DNA of 64,000 nucleotides from CAZUNO01 sp964621445 [NCBI: Candidatus Hadarchaeota archaeon]. Its GTDB lineage: Archaea > CAYQAE01 > CAYVLA01. The DNA lies in NCBI GenBank assembly GCA_964621445.1, contig CAZUNO010000011.1, forward strand, positions 1-64,000, in the 5' to 3' direction. The translations under genes and the position numbers were made by a program. Positions 25,911 through 35,931 of this stretch are shown piece after piece (within the stretch, counting starts at the first letter, position 1; each line of letters opens with the position of its first letter). Below the pieces are notes generated by a model. That model was not told the origin of the DNA, made no database searches, and saw only the letters and a list, made by a program, of their open reading frames with translations.

Positions 25911-27980
25911 TTGTTCAAGCCGAGGTCCATGAGCAAGGTAAGTATTCTTCTTCTCGACCAGGACCTGGAGCGGTTTACCCGCGAGGCCCAGGAGAGGGGT
26001 TTGCTCCAGTTTACCGAGTCACCCTCCGTGGAGTCCATGGAGAGGCAGGATGTCCGCGACATGCGGAGCAGGATCGCGGACCTGCAGTCCAAGGTGGACA
26101 GGGCCGTTTCGGTGCTCGAGGATGCCCGGGAGGAGAAGGCCGAGGCCGGTGGCATGTCCCAGCGACTTAAGGGCATGGTAGGTATCCAGGAGCCACCGGA
26201 GCCCCTGGAGCTTGAGTTCGGATCCGTGGAAGACCAGACCGAGTGGTGCTCCTCCAAGGTGGAGGACATACACGAGGAGGTCCAGAGATTCGGCAACACA
26301 ATGGAGAGGATAGCCGATCAGAGATCCAAGCTGGAGGCCGCCCTGGGACTGATCAGGGAGATGCTCCCGGTGAAGGTGCCCCTGAGCAGGTTCCGGGAGT
26401 CGGACCTGACCTCCACCTTCTTCTTTCACCTGCCCTCGGAGACCGTCGAGCCCCTGACCCAGGCCTGCAAGGACAACCTGGACCCGGTCCACGTTACCGT
26501 GGTCTCGGGAACGGCAACCGTCCTGGTCATGGCCATGTGTCTGGAGGAGGACAGGAACAGGCTTCTAACCCAGATACACCGTTTCGAGGGCGAGATCATA
26601 GAGCTGCCCTCCTATGACGGCAGGCCGAGAGAGATTGAGGAGGACATTCTCTCCGAGCTAGAGGAACTCGAGGAGGAGAGGTCGGAGGTCACGGACAGGA
26701 TATACACCATAGCGGCCGAGAGGCTGGACGATCTCAAGATAACCCAGGAGGTCCTGGGGATAGAGGAGGAGAGGCTCGAGACCCTAGAGATGCTTTCCAG
26801 AACCGAGAGCGTTGTCTACGTCAGGGGATGGGTCCCAGAGGACGAGCTCCGTGAACTGGACGAGCTGGTGTCCAGAACCACCAGCGGAAGGTACGTGCTC
26901 AGGAGCGATTCCGAATTCGAGGAGGGGGAGGACCCGCCGACCGACCTGGACAACCCGGGGGTTTTCTCCAGCTTCGAGTGGATAACCAAGATGTACGGCA
27001 TGCCCAACTACGGCGAGGTCGATCCCACCATCTTCGTGGCCCCCACTTTTGCCGTGTTTTTCGGCACCTGTCTCACCGATGCCGGTTACGGGATCATCCT
27101 GGCCCTGGTGAGCTTCCTGGTTTTGAGGAAGGCCTGGGGCAAGGAACTGGGAACCGCCTTCACCCTGTGCGGCTTGGGCACGGTGCTGATGGGCTGGCTC
27201 ACCGGGGGCTGGTTCGGTAATATACTTTACAGCGGTCAGTACGGATATGGACCGCAGCTCGCCTTTTTCAAGGCTCCCTGGATAGATCCCATAGAGGATC
27301 CCGTTTCGCTGCTGGTTTTGGCCCTCATGATGGGGATTGTCCACCTCATGCTGGGGCACGCCACGGCCATCATGTCCTCCCACCGGAAGGGCAATCTGGT
27401 CCAGGGCCTCATAACCCATATCGGGTGGCTGTTAACCCTTTCATTTGGAAGCATATTCATAACCTGGTACCTGGAGATCACCACCGCCAACGCCTTCTGG
27501 AGGACTATAAGCACCTGGGGGACCGGCATAGGGGCCTCCATGGGGATAATCGGATACATACTGGAAAGGGAGGGGAGCGCCATGGTGGCCAGCATTCCCC
27601 AGTTTCTATACGACATACTTTCGCACATAGCGGACGTTATCTCATACTCCAGGCTCCTGGCCCTGGGCATTTCAACCGGGGTCAACGCCCTTCTAATAGA
27701 CTATATCGTGGTTGACATAGCCTGGCCCAGCCTGAGCTCCGGAGCCGGGGCGGGGGAGATAGCGATATTTGCCCTGGTCAGCGTGGCCCTGGCCCTGGGA
27801 TTCGTGGTCCTCCACCTGGTAAACATGGCCCTCAACTGTCTCACCGGGTTCGTACACACCATGAGGCTGGAGTTCGCCGAGTATTTCGGTAAGTTCTACG
27901 AGGGGAACGGGGATGAGTTCAGTCCTCTCAAGGCCGAGAGAACCCTCACCAAGAGTGCCAATCCGGGGGGCGGGAACTGA
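25911..27980 (+). CDS. atpI: A-type ATP synthase subunit I (a subunit)
   Basis: The 689-aa stator protein has a cytoplasmic half (about 1-370) of long helices and alpha/beta lobes that hold the stalks, and a membrane half (about 385-660) with eight helices forming the ion half-channels. The essential Arg is in the SYSRLLALGISTG helix, opposite the rotor Glu. FFGTCLTDAGYG and LMLGHATAIM segments are typical of V/A-type a subunits. Start is TTG 25911, 1 nt after the atpH stop. The stop overlaps the atpE start by one base. Confidence 0.93.
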   Translation: MFKPRSMSKVSILLLDQDLERFTREAQERGLLQFTESPSVESMERQDVRDMRSRIADLQSKVDRAVSVLEDAREEKAEAGGMSQRLKGMVGIQEPPEPLELEFGSVEDQTEWCSSKVEDIHEEVQRFGNTMERIADQRSKLEAALGLIREMLPVKVPLSRFRESDLTSTFFFHLPSETVEPLTQACKDNLDPVHVTVVSGTATVLVMAMCLEEDRNRLLTQIHRFEGEIIELPSYDGRPREIEEDILSELEELEEERSEVTDRIYTIAAERLDDLKITQEVLGIEEERLETLEMLSRTESVVYVRGWVPEDELRELDELVSRTTSGRYVLRSDSEFEEGEDPPTDLDNPGVFSSFEWITKMYGMPNYGEVDPTIFVAPTFAVFFGTCLTDAGYGIILALVSFLVLRKAWGKELGTAFTLCGLGTVLMGWLTGGWFGNILYSGQYGYGPQLAFFKAPWIDPIEDPVSLLVLALMMGIVHLMLGHATAIMSSHRKGNLVQGLITHIGWLLTLSFGSIFITWYLEITTANAFWRTISTWGTGIGASMGIIGYILEREGSAMVASIPQFLYDILSHIADVISYSRLLALGISTGVNALLIDYIVVDIAWPSLSSGAGAGEIAIFALVSVALALGFVVLHLVNMALNCLTGFVHTMRLEFAEYFGKFYEGNGDEFSPLKAERTLTKSANPGGGN

Positions 27981-28591
27981 TGACCACCGGTCTGGATGCC
28001 ATCCGGGAGACAATAATCCGGCAGGGCGAGGAGAAGGCCGAGGCCATGATCCGCGAGGCCGAGGAGGAGAAGGAGAAGACCCTCGACCAGGCCCAGGAAC
28101 GGGCCGAGGAGGAAAGGCAGAGGATATTGGAGGAGGCCAAACCTAGGGCCCGTACCAGGTACGAGGAGAAGCTAGGCTCCATAAGGAGCGAACTGAAGAG
28201 GAAGCTGCTGATAAAGAGGGAGGAGCTGATCGACAAGGCCTGGAGAAGGGCCGAGGACGAGTTAAAAAAATACGTGAAGAGCGACGAGTATTTGGAGGAC
28301 CTGAAATCCATGGTGGTCTCTGCCGCCGCCCAGATAGAGGCAGATTCATACCGGGTATCTGCCAGGCCCGATGACCTGGAGAGGCTCGAGGAAATGAAGA
28401 AGGAGATCGAGGACCAGCTGGGAGATCCGGAGATGGTCCTGGGGGAGGAATTGGATTGTATCGGGGGCGTCAAGGTCTCGGACCCGGAGGGGAGAATAGT
28501 CCTGGACCGTACCTACGACTCGAGAATGAGCCGCATGAAAGCCGAGCTCAGGCCCAAGCTGGCCAAAATACTCACCGAGGGGGCCGATTGA
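27980..28591 (+). CDS. atpE: A-type ATP synthase subunit E
   Basis: The 203-aa protein has an N-terminal helical stalk segment (residues 5-100, repeated A-E-E-E and K-R patterns such as REAEEEKEKTLDQAQERAEE) and a globular C-terminal domain with the GGVKVSDPEGRIVLDRTYDSRM motif of subunit E that binds the top of the A3B3 head. It pairs with subunit H. Start and stop overlap atpI and atpC by one base each (A of ATG and TGA), so translation is coupled. Confidence 0.92.
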   Translation: MTTGLDAIRETIIRQGEEKAEAMIREAEEEKEKTLDQAQERAEEERQRILEEAKPRARTRYEEKLGSIRSELKRKLLIKREELIDKAWRRAEDELKKYVKSDEYLEDLKSMVVSAAAQIEADSYRVSARPDDLERLEEMKKEIEDQLGDPEMVLGEELDCIGGVKVSDPEGRIVLDRTYDSRMSRMKAELRPKLAKILTEGAD

Positions 28592-29709
28592 TGGTGGGGT
28601 ACGAGCTACCCCTGATAATTGGAGGGATCGCGGCGGTCTCGGTGGCGGTTGCCAGCAAGGCCCGTTCCGTGACCCCCTACGCCTACATAATGGCCAAGAT
28701 GCGGGCCTGGGAATCCAGGATGCTGAGCGATGCCAAGATGAGATCCCTGTCGGAGTCCGGTTCGATCCCTGATTTCATAAACGGCCTCCGGGATACCGAC
28801 TACCAGGAGGACCTGGAGGGTCAGGAGGAGGAGGTCGAGATGGTGGAGAGGGCGCTTTCCCGGCACCTGCTGGACACCTACCAGGAGATATTTCCCCTTC
28901 TCCCCGAGGAGACCCGGGATTTCTTTCAAAAGTTTTCAGAAAGGCTGGACATGGGGAACCTCTCCCTGGTGGTTCAGGCGGCCGCGGGCCGGGTTGATCG
29001 GGATGTAGTGGTCTCCCATCTGGTGGACGGGGTATCATTCAGACGGGAAAGGCTGGAGGTGATGTCCGGGAGCGAGGGGATCGAGGAACTGGTGGAACAT
29101 CTCAGCGAGACCTCATATTACCAGGACCTGAGGCCCTACCTGGAGCCCGGGGAGGGGGATGCTCAGGAGCTCATGCGGGCCATCAGGCACTCATTCTACG
29201 TTTCACTGTGGAGAAAGAGCCAGGAACTGGGCCGGAAGAACCGGTCCATAGCCAGGGACCTGGTCGGCCTGGAGATAGACCTGGAGAACGTCAAGCTGAT
29301 CCTCAGGCTCAAGCTGAACCAGCTGCCGGCCGATGTGATAATGAAGAACGTGATACCCGTGGACTGCAACCTGACCCAGGACCTCCTTCGGAGCTGTGCC
29401 CAGGCCGAGGACCTGGAGGAGGTCAAGTCCGTGCTGCTAAAGAGCCCCCTGAGGTCGATCCTGGGGGAGGTTTTCGAGTCGGCCAGGGACCAGGTGGCGG
29501 AGGTGGAGAGGCTGTTGCAGGAAGCCCTGCTGAATCACGGAAAGATGCTCTCCCTTTCCAAGCCGCTGACCATAGCCACCCCTCTTTTCTTCCTGTACCA
29601 GAAGCATGCAGAGGTCCAGAACCTGAGGGGCGTGGCCAGGGGTGTGGCCGATGGCCTGGAAAGCGAGGATATAGAACGAACACTGGTGGGGTCGGGCAAA
29701 ATTGAGTGA
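28591..29709 (+). CDS. atpC: A-type ATP synthase subunit C (central stalk/rotor adaptor)
   Basis: The 372-aa protein links the K ring to the D/F shaft. It shows the helical three-fold repeated architecture of subunit C/d (PYAYIMAKMRAWESRML, VMSGSEGIEELVEHLSETSYY, DLVGLEIDLENVKLILRLKL). The latter phrase, with EIDLENVK, is characteristic. An N-terminal hydrophobic stretch (about 7-22) is longer than usual and may touch the membrane. ATG 28591 overlaps the atpE stop; it is preferred to upstream in-frame starts inside atpE. Confidence 0.9.
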   Translation: MVGYELPLIIGGIAAVSVAVASKARSVTPYAYIMAKMRAWESRMLSDAKMRSLSESGSIPDFINGLRDTDYQEDLEGQEEEVEMVERALSRHLLDTYQEIFPLLPEETRDFFQKFSERLDMGNLSLVVQAAAGRVDRDVVVSHLVDGVSFRRERLEVMSGSEGIEELVEHLSETSYYQDLRPYLEPGEGDAQELMRAIRHSFYVSLWRKSQELGRKNRSIARDLVGLEIDLENVKLILRLKLNQLPADVIMKNVIPVDCNLTQDLLRSCAQAEDLEEVKSVLLKSPLRSILGEVFESARDQVAEVERLLQEALLNHGKMLSLSKPLTIATPLFFLYQKHAEVQNLRGVARGVADGLESEDIERTLVGSGKIE

Positions 29710-30031
29710 GGTCGTGGTCATAGGGGATCGGGACACGGTAACCGGGTTCCGCCTGGCCGGGATAGAGGGGACCCAGGTGGGCGAGAATGCTAACGAGATA
29801 CGGGATTTCATTCAGAGGTCTCTGGATAGGGACGTGGGAATAGTAATCATAACCAGGTCAAGGGCAGATATGGTTAGAGAATACCTGGACAGGGTCAGAA
29901 GGGAGAGGGCCCTGGTTAAGCCCGTTTTCGTGGAGATACCAGACAAGGGAGGATCACCGGAGGAGGGGAGACTGGAACATCTCATAAAGAGGGTTCTGGG
30001 AACCGAAGTATCATTGGAGTCGATAGGATGA
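29702..30031 (+). CDS. atpF: A-type ATP synthase subunit F
   Basis: The 109-aa Rossmann-like protein ([20 protein letters not shown], then a flexible C-terminal helix [14 protein letters not shown]) is the regulatory central-shaft subunit that binds subunit D. Length and the GD.DTV.GF.LAG motif match the family. TTG start lies inside the end of atpC (8-nt overlap) and the stop overlaps the ATG of atpA. Confidence 0.9.
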   Translation: MSEVVVIGDRDTVTGFRLAGIEGTQVGENANEIRDFIQRSLDRDVGIVIITRSRADMVREYLDRVRRERALVKPVFVEIPDKGGSPEEGRLEHLIKRVLGTEVSLESIG

Positions 30032-31776
30032 TTGAAGGATCAGTTCAGAGGGTTGCCGGTCCGGTCGTGACCGCCAAGGGGTTGGCCGGGTCCAAAATGC
30101 ATGACATCGTTTACGTCGGAGAGGATGAACTCATAGGGGAGATAATCAGGCTCAGGAGCGACACCGCCGAGATACAGGTCTACGAGGAGACGGCGGGGGT
30201 CAAGCCCGGGGACGTCATCAACTGCGTCCAGAGGCCGCTCTCGGCCGAACTTGGCCCCGGCCTTATCGGAAACACCTACGACGGCGTGCAGAGACCCCTG
30301 GAGGCCATACAGGAGAAGACCGGGAATTTCATCTCCCGCGGGGTTGGTGCCGACGCCCTGGACCGGGACGCCAAGTGGAAGTTCGTGCCGGCGATCGAGG
30401 AGGGAGATGAGGTCAGCGGGGGGCAGTTCCTGGGCAAGGTCCCCGAATCGAAGATAGTCGACCACAAGATCATGGTTCCCGTGGGCCTGGAGGGGATGGT
30501 CGAGGACATCGTCCCCGAGGGGGAGTACCGGGTGGAGGACCGGGTGGCCACCATAGACGGCACCGAGGTCTCGATGATGAGCTTCTGGCCGGTTCGAAGG
30601 CCCAGGCCAGTGAGCGAGAAGATGGACCCCACCATCCCTCTGGTCACCGGGCAGAGGATATTCGACACCTTCTTCCCCATAGCCAAGGGGGGGACGGCCG
30701 CCATACCCGGGGGCTTCGGAACCGGAAAGACGGTCTCCCAACACCAGCTGGCCAAGTGGAGTGACGCGGACATAGTGGTCTACGTCGGCTGCGGTGAGCG
30801 GGGAAATGAAATGGCCGAGGTGCTGAAGGACTTCCCGGCCCTAGAGGACCCGCGACACAACGTTCCCCTCATGGAGCGCACCATACTCATAGCAAACACC
30901 TCCAACATGCCGGTGGCGGCCAGGGAGGCCTCGGTGTACACCGGGATAACCCTGGCGGAGTACTACCGGGACATGGGCTACGGCGTGGCCCTGATGGCGG
31001 ACTCCACATCCAGGTGGGCCGAGGCCCTCAGGGAGATCTCCGCCCGGCTGGAGGAGATGCCGGGGGAGAGGGGCTTCCCGGCCTACCTGGGGAGCAGGTT
31101 GGCCGAGTTCTACGAGCGGGCCGGGAGGGTCACCACCTTGTCCGGCGATCAGGGATCGGTCTCCGTGGTCGGTGCCGTGTCACCGGGCGGGGGGGACTTC
31201 TCGGAGCCGGTTACCCAGAACACCCTGAGGATAACCCAGGTTTTCTGGGCCCTGGACTCCGACCTCGCCCAGCGAAGGCACTTCCCGGCCGTGAACTGGC
31301 TGGACAGCTACTCCAAGTACGTGGACCAGCTGGCTGACTGGTACAGGGATAACGTTGGTGACCTGACCCAGGTTAGGTCCAGGAGCCTGGAGCTACTACA
31401 GCGTGAGGACGAGCTCCAGGAGATCGTGCAGCTGGTGGGCCCGGACGCCCTGCCGGAGAACGAGAGGCTGCTACTGGAATGCACCCGGATGATAAGGGAG
31501 GACTTCCTACAGCAGTTCGCCTTCCACGAGGTCGATACCTACTGTCCGCTGTCCAAGCAGTTCGAGATGATGAACGTAATCTTCGAGTTTTACGATTCGG
31601 CACGCAAGCTGGTGGAGTCAGGAATCAGCGTGGAGAGGATCAAGGGCATGAAGGTGAGAAATGATATAGCCCGGATGAAGAACATTCCCACCGAGGAGTT
31701 CGAGGAACAGGCGAGGAAGATCAGGAAGAGAATTGACGATGAGATGCGCCAGGTAAGGGAGGGGGACCAGGAATGA
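30028..31776 (+). CDS. atpA: A-type ATP synthase catalytic subunit A
   Basis: The 582-aa protein hydrolyses or makes ATP in the A3B3 head. It has the N-terminal barrel, the A-type non-homologous insert, and a P-loop GGFGTGKT near residue 234 (versus GPFGSGKT in many archaea). The catalytic Glu lies in the [10 protein letters not shown] segment; [29 protein letters not shown] is the conserved core (cited by its ends). No intein is inserted at the P-loop, unlike in some Thermoplasma relatives. Frames overlap with atpF and atpB by 4 nt. Confidence 0.96.
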   Translation: MIEGSVQRVAGPVVTAKGLAGSKMHDIVYVGEDELIGEIIRLRSDTAEIQVYEETAGVKPGDVINCVQRPLSAELGPGLIGNTYDGVQRPLEAIQEKTGNFISRGVGADALDRDAKWKFVPAIEEGDEVSGGQFLGKVPESKIVDHKIMVPVGLEGMVEDIVPEGEYRVEDRVATIDGTEVSMMSFWPVRRPRPVSEKMDPTIPLVTGQRIFDTFFPIAKGGTAAIPGGFGTGKTVSQHQLAKWSDADIVVYVGCGERGNEMAEVLKDFPALEDPRHNVPLMERTILIANTSNMPVAAREASVYTGITLAEYYRDMGYGVALMADSTSRWAEALREISARLEEMPGERGFPAYLGSRLAEFYERAGRVTTLSGDQGSVSVVGAVSPGGGDFSEPVTQNTLRITQVFWALDSDLAQRRHFPAVNWLDSYSKYVDQLADWYRDNVGDLTQVRSRSLELLQREDELQEIVQLVGPDALPENERLLLECTRMIREDFLQQFAFHEVDTYCPLSKQFEMMNVIFEFYDSARKLVESGISVERIKGMKVRNDIARMKNIPTEEFEEQARKIRKRIDDEMRQVREGDQE

Positions 31777-33170
31777 GCACCGACAAGGTCTACAACACGG
31801 TTTCCGAGGTATCCGGACCCCTCATCGTGGTCGAGGACGTGGAGGGGGTGGGCTTCGACGAGGTCGTGGAGGTCAGGACCCCCGACGGCCAGGAGAGAAT
31901 GGGAAGGGTCCTGGAGGTGGGAGAGAACGCGGCCGTGGTGATGATATTCGAGGGCACCTCCGGGCTGGACACCAACCGGACCAGCGTGCGGTTCTCGGGT
32001 GAGACCCTGAAGCTGCCGGTTTCCATGGAGCTCCTGGGACGTGTCTTCGACGGGATGGGCCGACCCCGCGACGGCGGCCCGGACGTGGTTGCAGACGACC
32101 GCCGGGACATAAGCGGTGCCCCAATGAACCCGGTGTCCAGGGAGTACCCGGAGGAATTCATACAGACCGGGATATCGGCCATTGACGGCATGAATACCCT
32201 GGTCCGGGGCCAGAAGCTGCCCATTTTCTCGGGATCGGGCCTGCCCCACAACCAGATCGCGGCGCAGATTGCCAGGCAGGCAACTGTCCTGGGCGAGGAG
32301 GAGGACTTCGCCGTGGTCTTCGCGGCCATGGGGATAACCTACGAGGAGGCCAACTTCTTCAGAAAGGATTTCGAGCGCACCGGGGCCATGGAGAGGATCG
32401 TTCTGTTCCTTAACCTCGCCGACGACCCGTCGGTGGAGAGGATCATAACCCCCCGAATGGCGCTAACCGCCGCCGAGTACCTGGCCTTCGACCAGGGGAT
32501 GCACGTCCTGGTAATCAGGACCGACATGACAAACTACTGCGAGGGCCTGAGGGAGATAAGCGCCGCTAGGGAGGAGGTCCCGGGTAGAAGAGGTTATCCG
32601 GGCTACATGTATACCGATTTGGCTATGACCTACGAGAGGGCGGGAAGGATGAAGAACAGGAAGGGGAGCGTGACCCAGATACCCATCCTCACCATGCCCG
32701 ACGACGACATCACACACCCCATCCCCGACCTGACCGGCTACATAACCGAGGGCCAGATAGTCCTCTCCCGGGCCCTGCACAAGAGGGGCATATACCCACC
32801 CATAGACGTCCTTCCCTCCCTCAGCCGTCTGATGAAGAGGGGGATCGGCGAAGGGCACACCAGGGAGGACCACGCCGACGTTCAGAACCAGCTCTACGCG
32901 GCCTACGGCGAGGGATGCGACCTCAGGGACCTGGTGGCCGTGGTGGGGGAGGAGGCCCTGAGCCCCAGGGACCGGAGGTACCTTAACTTGGCCGATGTGT
33001 TCGAGAACGAGTTCCTGAAGCAGGGACCGAACGAGAACCGGTCCATAGAGGAGACCCTGTCCCTGGCATGGGACGTGTTGTCCAACCTTCCCGAGTCCGA
33101 GCTGAAGAGGATTGATCAGGATTATATCGACCACTACTTCCCGGAGCAGGAATCCGAGGAGAAGGAGTAG
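31773..33170 (+). CDS. atpB: A-type ATP synthase subunit B
   Basis: The 465-aa non-catalytic nucleotide-binding subunit alternates with A in the head. It has the barrel, a P-loop-like [11 protein letters not shown] in place of Walker A (as expected for B), [26 protein letters not shown], the [16 protein letters not shown] core, and a C-terminal helical domain. The length is normal. The start codon overlaps the atpA stop, and atpD follows after 8 nt. Confidence 0.96.
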   Translation: MSTDKVYNTVSEVSGPLIVVEDVEGVGFDEVVEVRTPDGQERMGRVLEVGENAAVVMIFEGTSGLDTNRTSVRFSGETLKLPVSMELLGRVFDGMGRPRDGGPDVVADDRRDISGAPMNPVSREYPEEFIQTGISAIDGMNTLVRGQKLPIFSGSGLPHNQIAAQIARQATVLGEEEDFAVVFAAMGITYEEANFFRKDFERTGAMERIVLFLNLADDPSVERIITPRMALTAAEYLAFDQGMHVLVIRTDMTNYCEGLREISAAREEVPGRRGYPGYMYTDLAMTYERAGRMKNRKGSVTQIPILTMPDDDITHPIPDLTGYITEGQIVLSRALHKRGIYPPIDVLPSLSRLMKRGIGEGHTREDHADVQNQLYAAYGEGCDLRDLVAVVGEEALSPRDRRYLNLADVFENEFLKQGPNENRSIEETLSLAWDVLSNLPESELKRIDQDYIDHYFPEQESEEKE

Positions 33171-33178
33171 GTGTTGCC

Positions 33179-33832
33179 ATGCCTAAAGGTGGCCTAGAGG
33201 ATGTAAAACCCACCCGGATGGAACTCCTGCAGCTCAAGAAGAGGGTGGAGCTGGCGGAGAAGGGACGTGACCTGTTGGAGGAGAAGAGGGACGCCCTGAT
33301 GATGGAGTTCTTCGACGCCATGCGCCTGGTCCGGGACCGGAGGGAGACCGCGAACCGTGTTCTACAGAGGGCGCACAGGGATCTCTCCCTCTGTTTCTCC
33401 ACCATGGGTACCCAGGAGACCAGGCAGGTATCGACCTACACACAGGCCGAGATCAACGTTTCCATCGGTTCCAAGAACGTCATGGGGGTGACCATACCAA
33501 CGGCGGAGGTGGGGGATATAAAGAGAGATGCAAACCAGAGGGGGTACCCCTTCCTGGGCAACACCGTGCGTCTGGACGAGGCGGCGGGGTCTTTCGAGGA
33601 CGCGCTGCAGGCCATCGTGGACCTGGCGGCGGCCGAGGAGACCGCGAGAAAGGTGGCCTCGGAGCTGGAGAAGACCAAGAGGAGGGTCAGCGCCCTGGAT
33701 AACGTGGTGGTGCCCAATTTGCAGTCCACCATAAAGAGGATTCAGGACAAGCTCGAGGAGCAGGAGAGGGAGAGCTTCGTCAGGCTCAAGAAGGTAAAGA
33801 GCCTGCTAACCGACGAGGAAGGCTTACTCTAG
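33179..33832 (+). CDS. atpD: A-type ATP synthase subunit D (central shaft)
   Basis: The 217-aa subunit forms the rotating coiled coil inside A3B3. The N-terminal KPTRMELLQLKKRVELAEKG and RDLLEEKRDAL lead and the C-terminal RRVSALDNVVVPNLQSTIKR with IQDKLEEQERE are signature segments of V/A-type subunit D. It is the last gene of the K-H-I-E-C-F-A-B-D set. A T-rich stretch (ACATTTTTCTTC at 33846-33857) follows and could end some transcripts. Confidence 0.95.
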   Translation: MPKGGLEDVKPTRMELLQLKKRVELAEKGRDLLEEKRDALMMEFFDAMRLVRDRRETANRVLQRAHRDLSLCFSTMGTQETRQVSTYTQAEINVSIGSKNVMGVTIPTAEVGDIKRDANQRGYPFLGNTVRLDEAAGSFEDALQAIVDLAAAEETARKVASELEKTKRRVSALDNVVVPNLQSTIKRIQDKLEEQERESFVRLKKVKSLLTDEEGLL

Positions 33833-33871
33833 GCGGGCTCTCGAAACATTTTTCTTCATTTCACTACGGGC

Positions 33872-34201
33872 ATGTGCAGGGCGAGGGAGGATATGGATGG
33901 AAGCTCCTCGGGAAAAATTGTCCTGCTAGCGGCGATAGGAGGACCGGTCGGTAATCTTGTCCTGGTCTCGGGAGCCATGTCCCTGGTAATGATCCTTCTG
34001 GACGTCGAACTGCTGGTGATGGGGATGGCCATATTTGGCCTGTACTCACTGGGCCTTTCCCTGATCTACCTGGTGATGAGGCCGGCTCTGGAGGCCATGG
34101 AAGCCACCCGTTTGTTCCAGGCGGCGATGGTGGTGGTTACCATTGCCTTCCTGTCTTTCACCCTAACCTTCCTCCTCGACATGGAGATATTGAATTGGTG
34201 A
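33872..34201 (+). CDS. Small polytopic membrane protein (hypothetical)
   Basis: The product is about 100-109 aa with three to four hydrophobic helices and a final MEILNW. ATG 33872 gives MCRAREDMDG; ATG 33893 follows GAGGGAGG only 2 nt before it, so the true start is uncertain. I do not recognise the family. It follows the ATP synthase genes by 39 nt and overlaps the downstream CBS gene by 7 nt, so it is likely translated with that gene. A regulatory pairing with the CBS protein is only a guess. Confidence 0.6.
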   Translation: MCRAREDMDGSSSGKIVLLAAIGGPVGNLVLVSGAMSLVMILLDVELLVMGMAIFGLYSLGLSLIYLVMRPALEAMEATRLFQAAMVVVTIAFLSFTLTFLLDMEILNW

Positions 34202-34617
34202 CCACTGCTTACGACTTGGCGACGGCCTACGATATCAGCCGAAAGGAATTGGTGTTCTGCAATGCAAACGACCCGGTCCGAAAGGTGGCCAGGGACTTTT
34301 ACGAAAAGAAGATCGGGTCCATGATAGTGGTCAGGGACGATGAGTATATCGGTTTCGTGACCGACGAGAACATATTCCAGGCCATCGCCGAGGATGTGGA
34401 CCTGCTCACCTCCAAGGTGGGTGACCTCAAGCTTGACGAGCTTCACAAGATCGACAGGGACGCAACCCTTTCCGAGGTCTCCGACAAGTTTGCCCAGACC
34501 CAGGCCACCCGGCTGGCCGTGGTTGACGAGCACGGAAAGGTGGTGGCGGTGGTAAAGAAGAAGAACCTGGAGCTACTGGACCGGTTCAGTTTCGTGGACC
34601 GACTAATGAAGGGCTAG
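34195..34617 (+). CDS. CBS-domain protein
   Basis: The 140-aa protein is a pair of CBS motifs (about 10-70 and 75-135): VRKVARDFYEKKIGSMIVVRDD-type first unit and LSEVSDKFAQTQATRLAVVDEHGKV-type second unit, each described by its ends. CBS pairs bind adenosine nucleotides or SAM and act as sensors. Start is TTG 34195 or GTG 34198, within the end of the membrane gene. Its stop overlaps the convergent priL by 4 nt. The target is unknown. Confidence 0.85.
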   Translation: MVTTAYDLATAYDISRKELVFCNANDPVRKVARDFYEKKIGSMIVVRDDEYIGFVTDENIFQAIAEDVDLLTSKVGDLKLDELHKIDRDATLSEVSDKFAQTQATRLAVVDEHGKVVAVVKKKNLELLDRFSFVDRLMKG

Positions 34618-35891
34618 TCCTGTCCCCCTCCCTCCCCGGCTTCCCGGTCCCTTTCCTGTTTTGATTTTATCACGTAGTACATTATGGGGTTCTTTATTCG
34701 ACGGCAGGTCTCGTCGGGGTCGCACAATGAGGGGACCTCCCTCCGGATCTTTTCGCAGTTCGGCGGGATATACCAGGTGGAGTTACCGGAGTCCACAAGC
34801 CGGGGGCTCTGAATCAGCCCGAAGCCTAGGTGGTAGAGAATGTTGGCCTTCTCCAGCGGCTGGTCCTCGAAGAGCGGCGGGTTGCACCTGGATCCGGCCT
34901 CGTATATACGGGGTACTATCTCCTCCTCCACTATGGACATGTCGTCTATGAAGTCGGATATCTTGGCATCTCCGGCCAGGGGGGATATCCGGGCGTGGGA
35001 GAAGAAGGAGGTCAGTAGAACGGTGATGGCGTAGTTACGGCTGCCCGCCTCAACGCCCTGTTCGGCCTTCCTGATGCATGGCGGGAAGAGTTCCTCCCTG
35101 AGCTCACCTCCCATGGCCACCAGGTCCTGGTGGCTGCGGCGGGCGATATCCGATACTATCTCCCCGATCCGCCTGAACACCGGGTGCGGTTTCATGCCCG
35201 CCCTCTTCATCTTCAGGTGGACCTTATCGATGTACTCCTCCATGTGCCGGGCTGTTCTCTCGGCCAGCACCTCCAGTGCATCATTTGGCGACAGGAATGC
35301 CCACCCGTCCTTGATGTAGAAATCCACCATCTCGTGGGCCGTTCCCAGCAGGTTGGTCCACCTGAACTTGTACTGGATCTGGTCCAGGTCCGAGTATGAG
35401 GCCTTCACGCTTCGGCGGGATGTGAACTTCCTGAGGGCCATAACCTTGTATCTGTCCTCCTCGGGCATGTCTCCCTGTTCAACCCTTCTCAGCCCGATGT
35501 CTGGTATGAGGCCGACTATGGAGCCCCTTTCCCTGACATAGGCCCGTTTCAACCTCCTTCTGATGATCTCCCTGTAACCGGATATCACGGTTCGTGACTC
35601 GAAGGAGGTGGGTGAGAAACAGGCGGCGCAGGACTGCATGAGCAGGTAGAGAACCGCGATCTCGAACCTGGGGTCGGGGGGGTTTACGGCCTCCTCGGGC
35701 GGTGATTTCTGGACCATTGTCGGCTGATCGTCCTCCCCCACGCTGGGCTTGGACTGCCACTCGATTCTCTGCCTGCAGGCCTGTATGTATCTCTGGCCCA
35801 GACTGTTGATTGGTGGGGTTTCCTTGGCCAGTTCCCGGGCGGGCTCTGAGAAGGGGTCCAGAAGAGCCCTCTGCACATCGATCCGAGCCAC
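34614..35891 (-). CDS. priL: DNA primase large subunit PriL
   Basis: PriL supports the catalytic small subunit in making RNA primers. The C-terminal half has the [4Fe-4S] domain: ELFPPCIRKAEQG with the first Cys, GSRNYAITVLLTSFF, SRCNPPLF with the second, and NCEKIRREVPSLCDPDETC, then IKNPIMYY, matching archaeal/eukaryotic PriL. Start GTG 35891 is preferred to 35963 because a TATA box is centred 26 nt upstream and because the 24 extra residues would overlap the LysE stop. Length is about 425 aa. No small-subunit gene is in the window. Confidence 0.88.
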   Translation of the reverse strand: MARIDVQRALLDPFSEPARELAKETPPINSLGQRYIQACRQRIEWQSKPSVGEDDQPTMVQKSPPEEAVNPPDPRFEIAVLYLLMQSCAACFSPTSFESRTVISGYREIIRRRLKRAYVRERGSIVGLIPDIGLRRVEQGDMPEEDRYKVMALRKFTSRRSVKASYSDLDQIQYKFRWTNLLGTAHEMVDFYIKDGWAFLSPNDALEVLAERTARHMEEYIDKVHLKMKRAGMKPHPVFRRIGEIVSDIARRSHQDLVAMGGELREELFPPCIRKAEQGVEAGSRNYAITVLLTSFFSHARISPLAGDAKISDFIDDMSIVEEEIVPRIYEAGSRCNPPLFEDQPLEKANILYHLGFGLIQSPRLVDSGNSTWYIPPNCEKIRREVPSLCDPDETCRRIKNPIMYYVIKSKQERDREAGEGGGQD

Positions 35892-35911
35892 GGTGTTAGG
35901 CAGGTTCCGGG

Positions 35912-35921
35912 GGATAAAAAT
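35912..35921 (-). promoter_or_regulatory. TATA box of priL
   Basis: Minus-strand ATTTTTATCC is centred 26 nt from GTG 35891, pointing to a leaderless message and fixing the start. Confidence 0.55.
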
Positions 35922-35931
35922 CGTGCCCAGT

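Noticed and set aside
29702-29709. atpC/atpF overlap as a frameshift
   Set aside because: Both proteins have normal ends and starts; short overlaps recur throughout the operon and indicate coupling.
30700-30735. Intein at the atpA P-loop
   Set aside because: The coding sequence runs straight through GGFGTGKT with no insertion.
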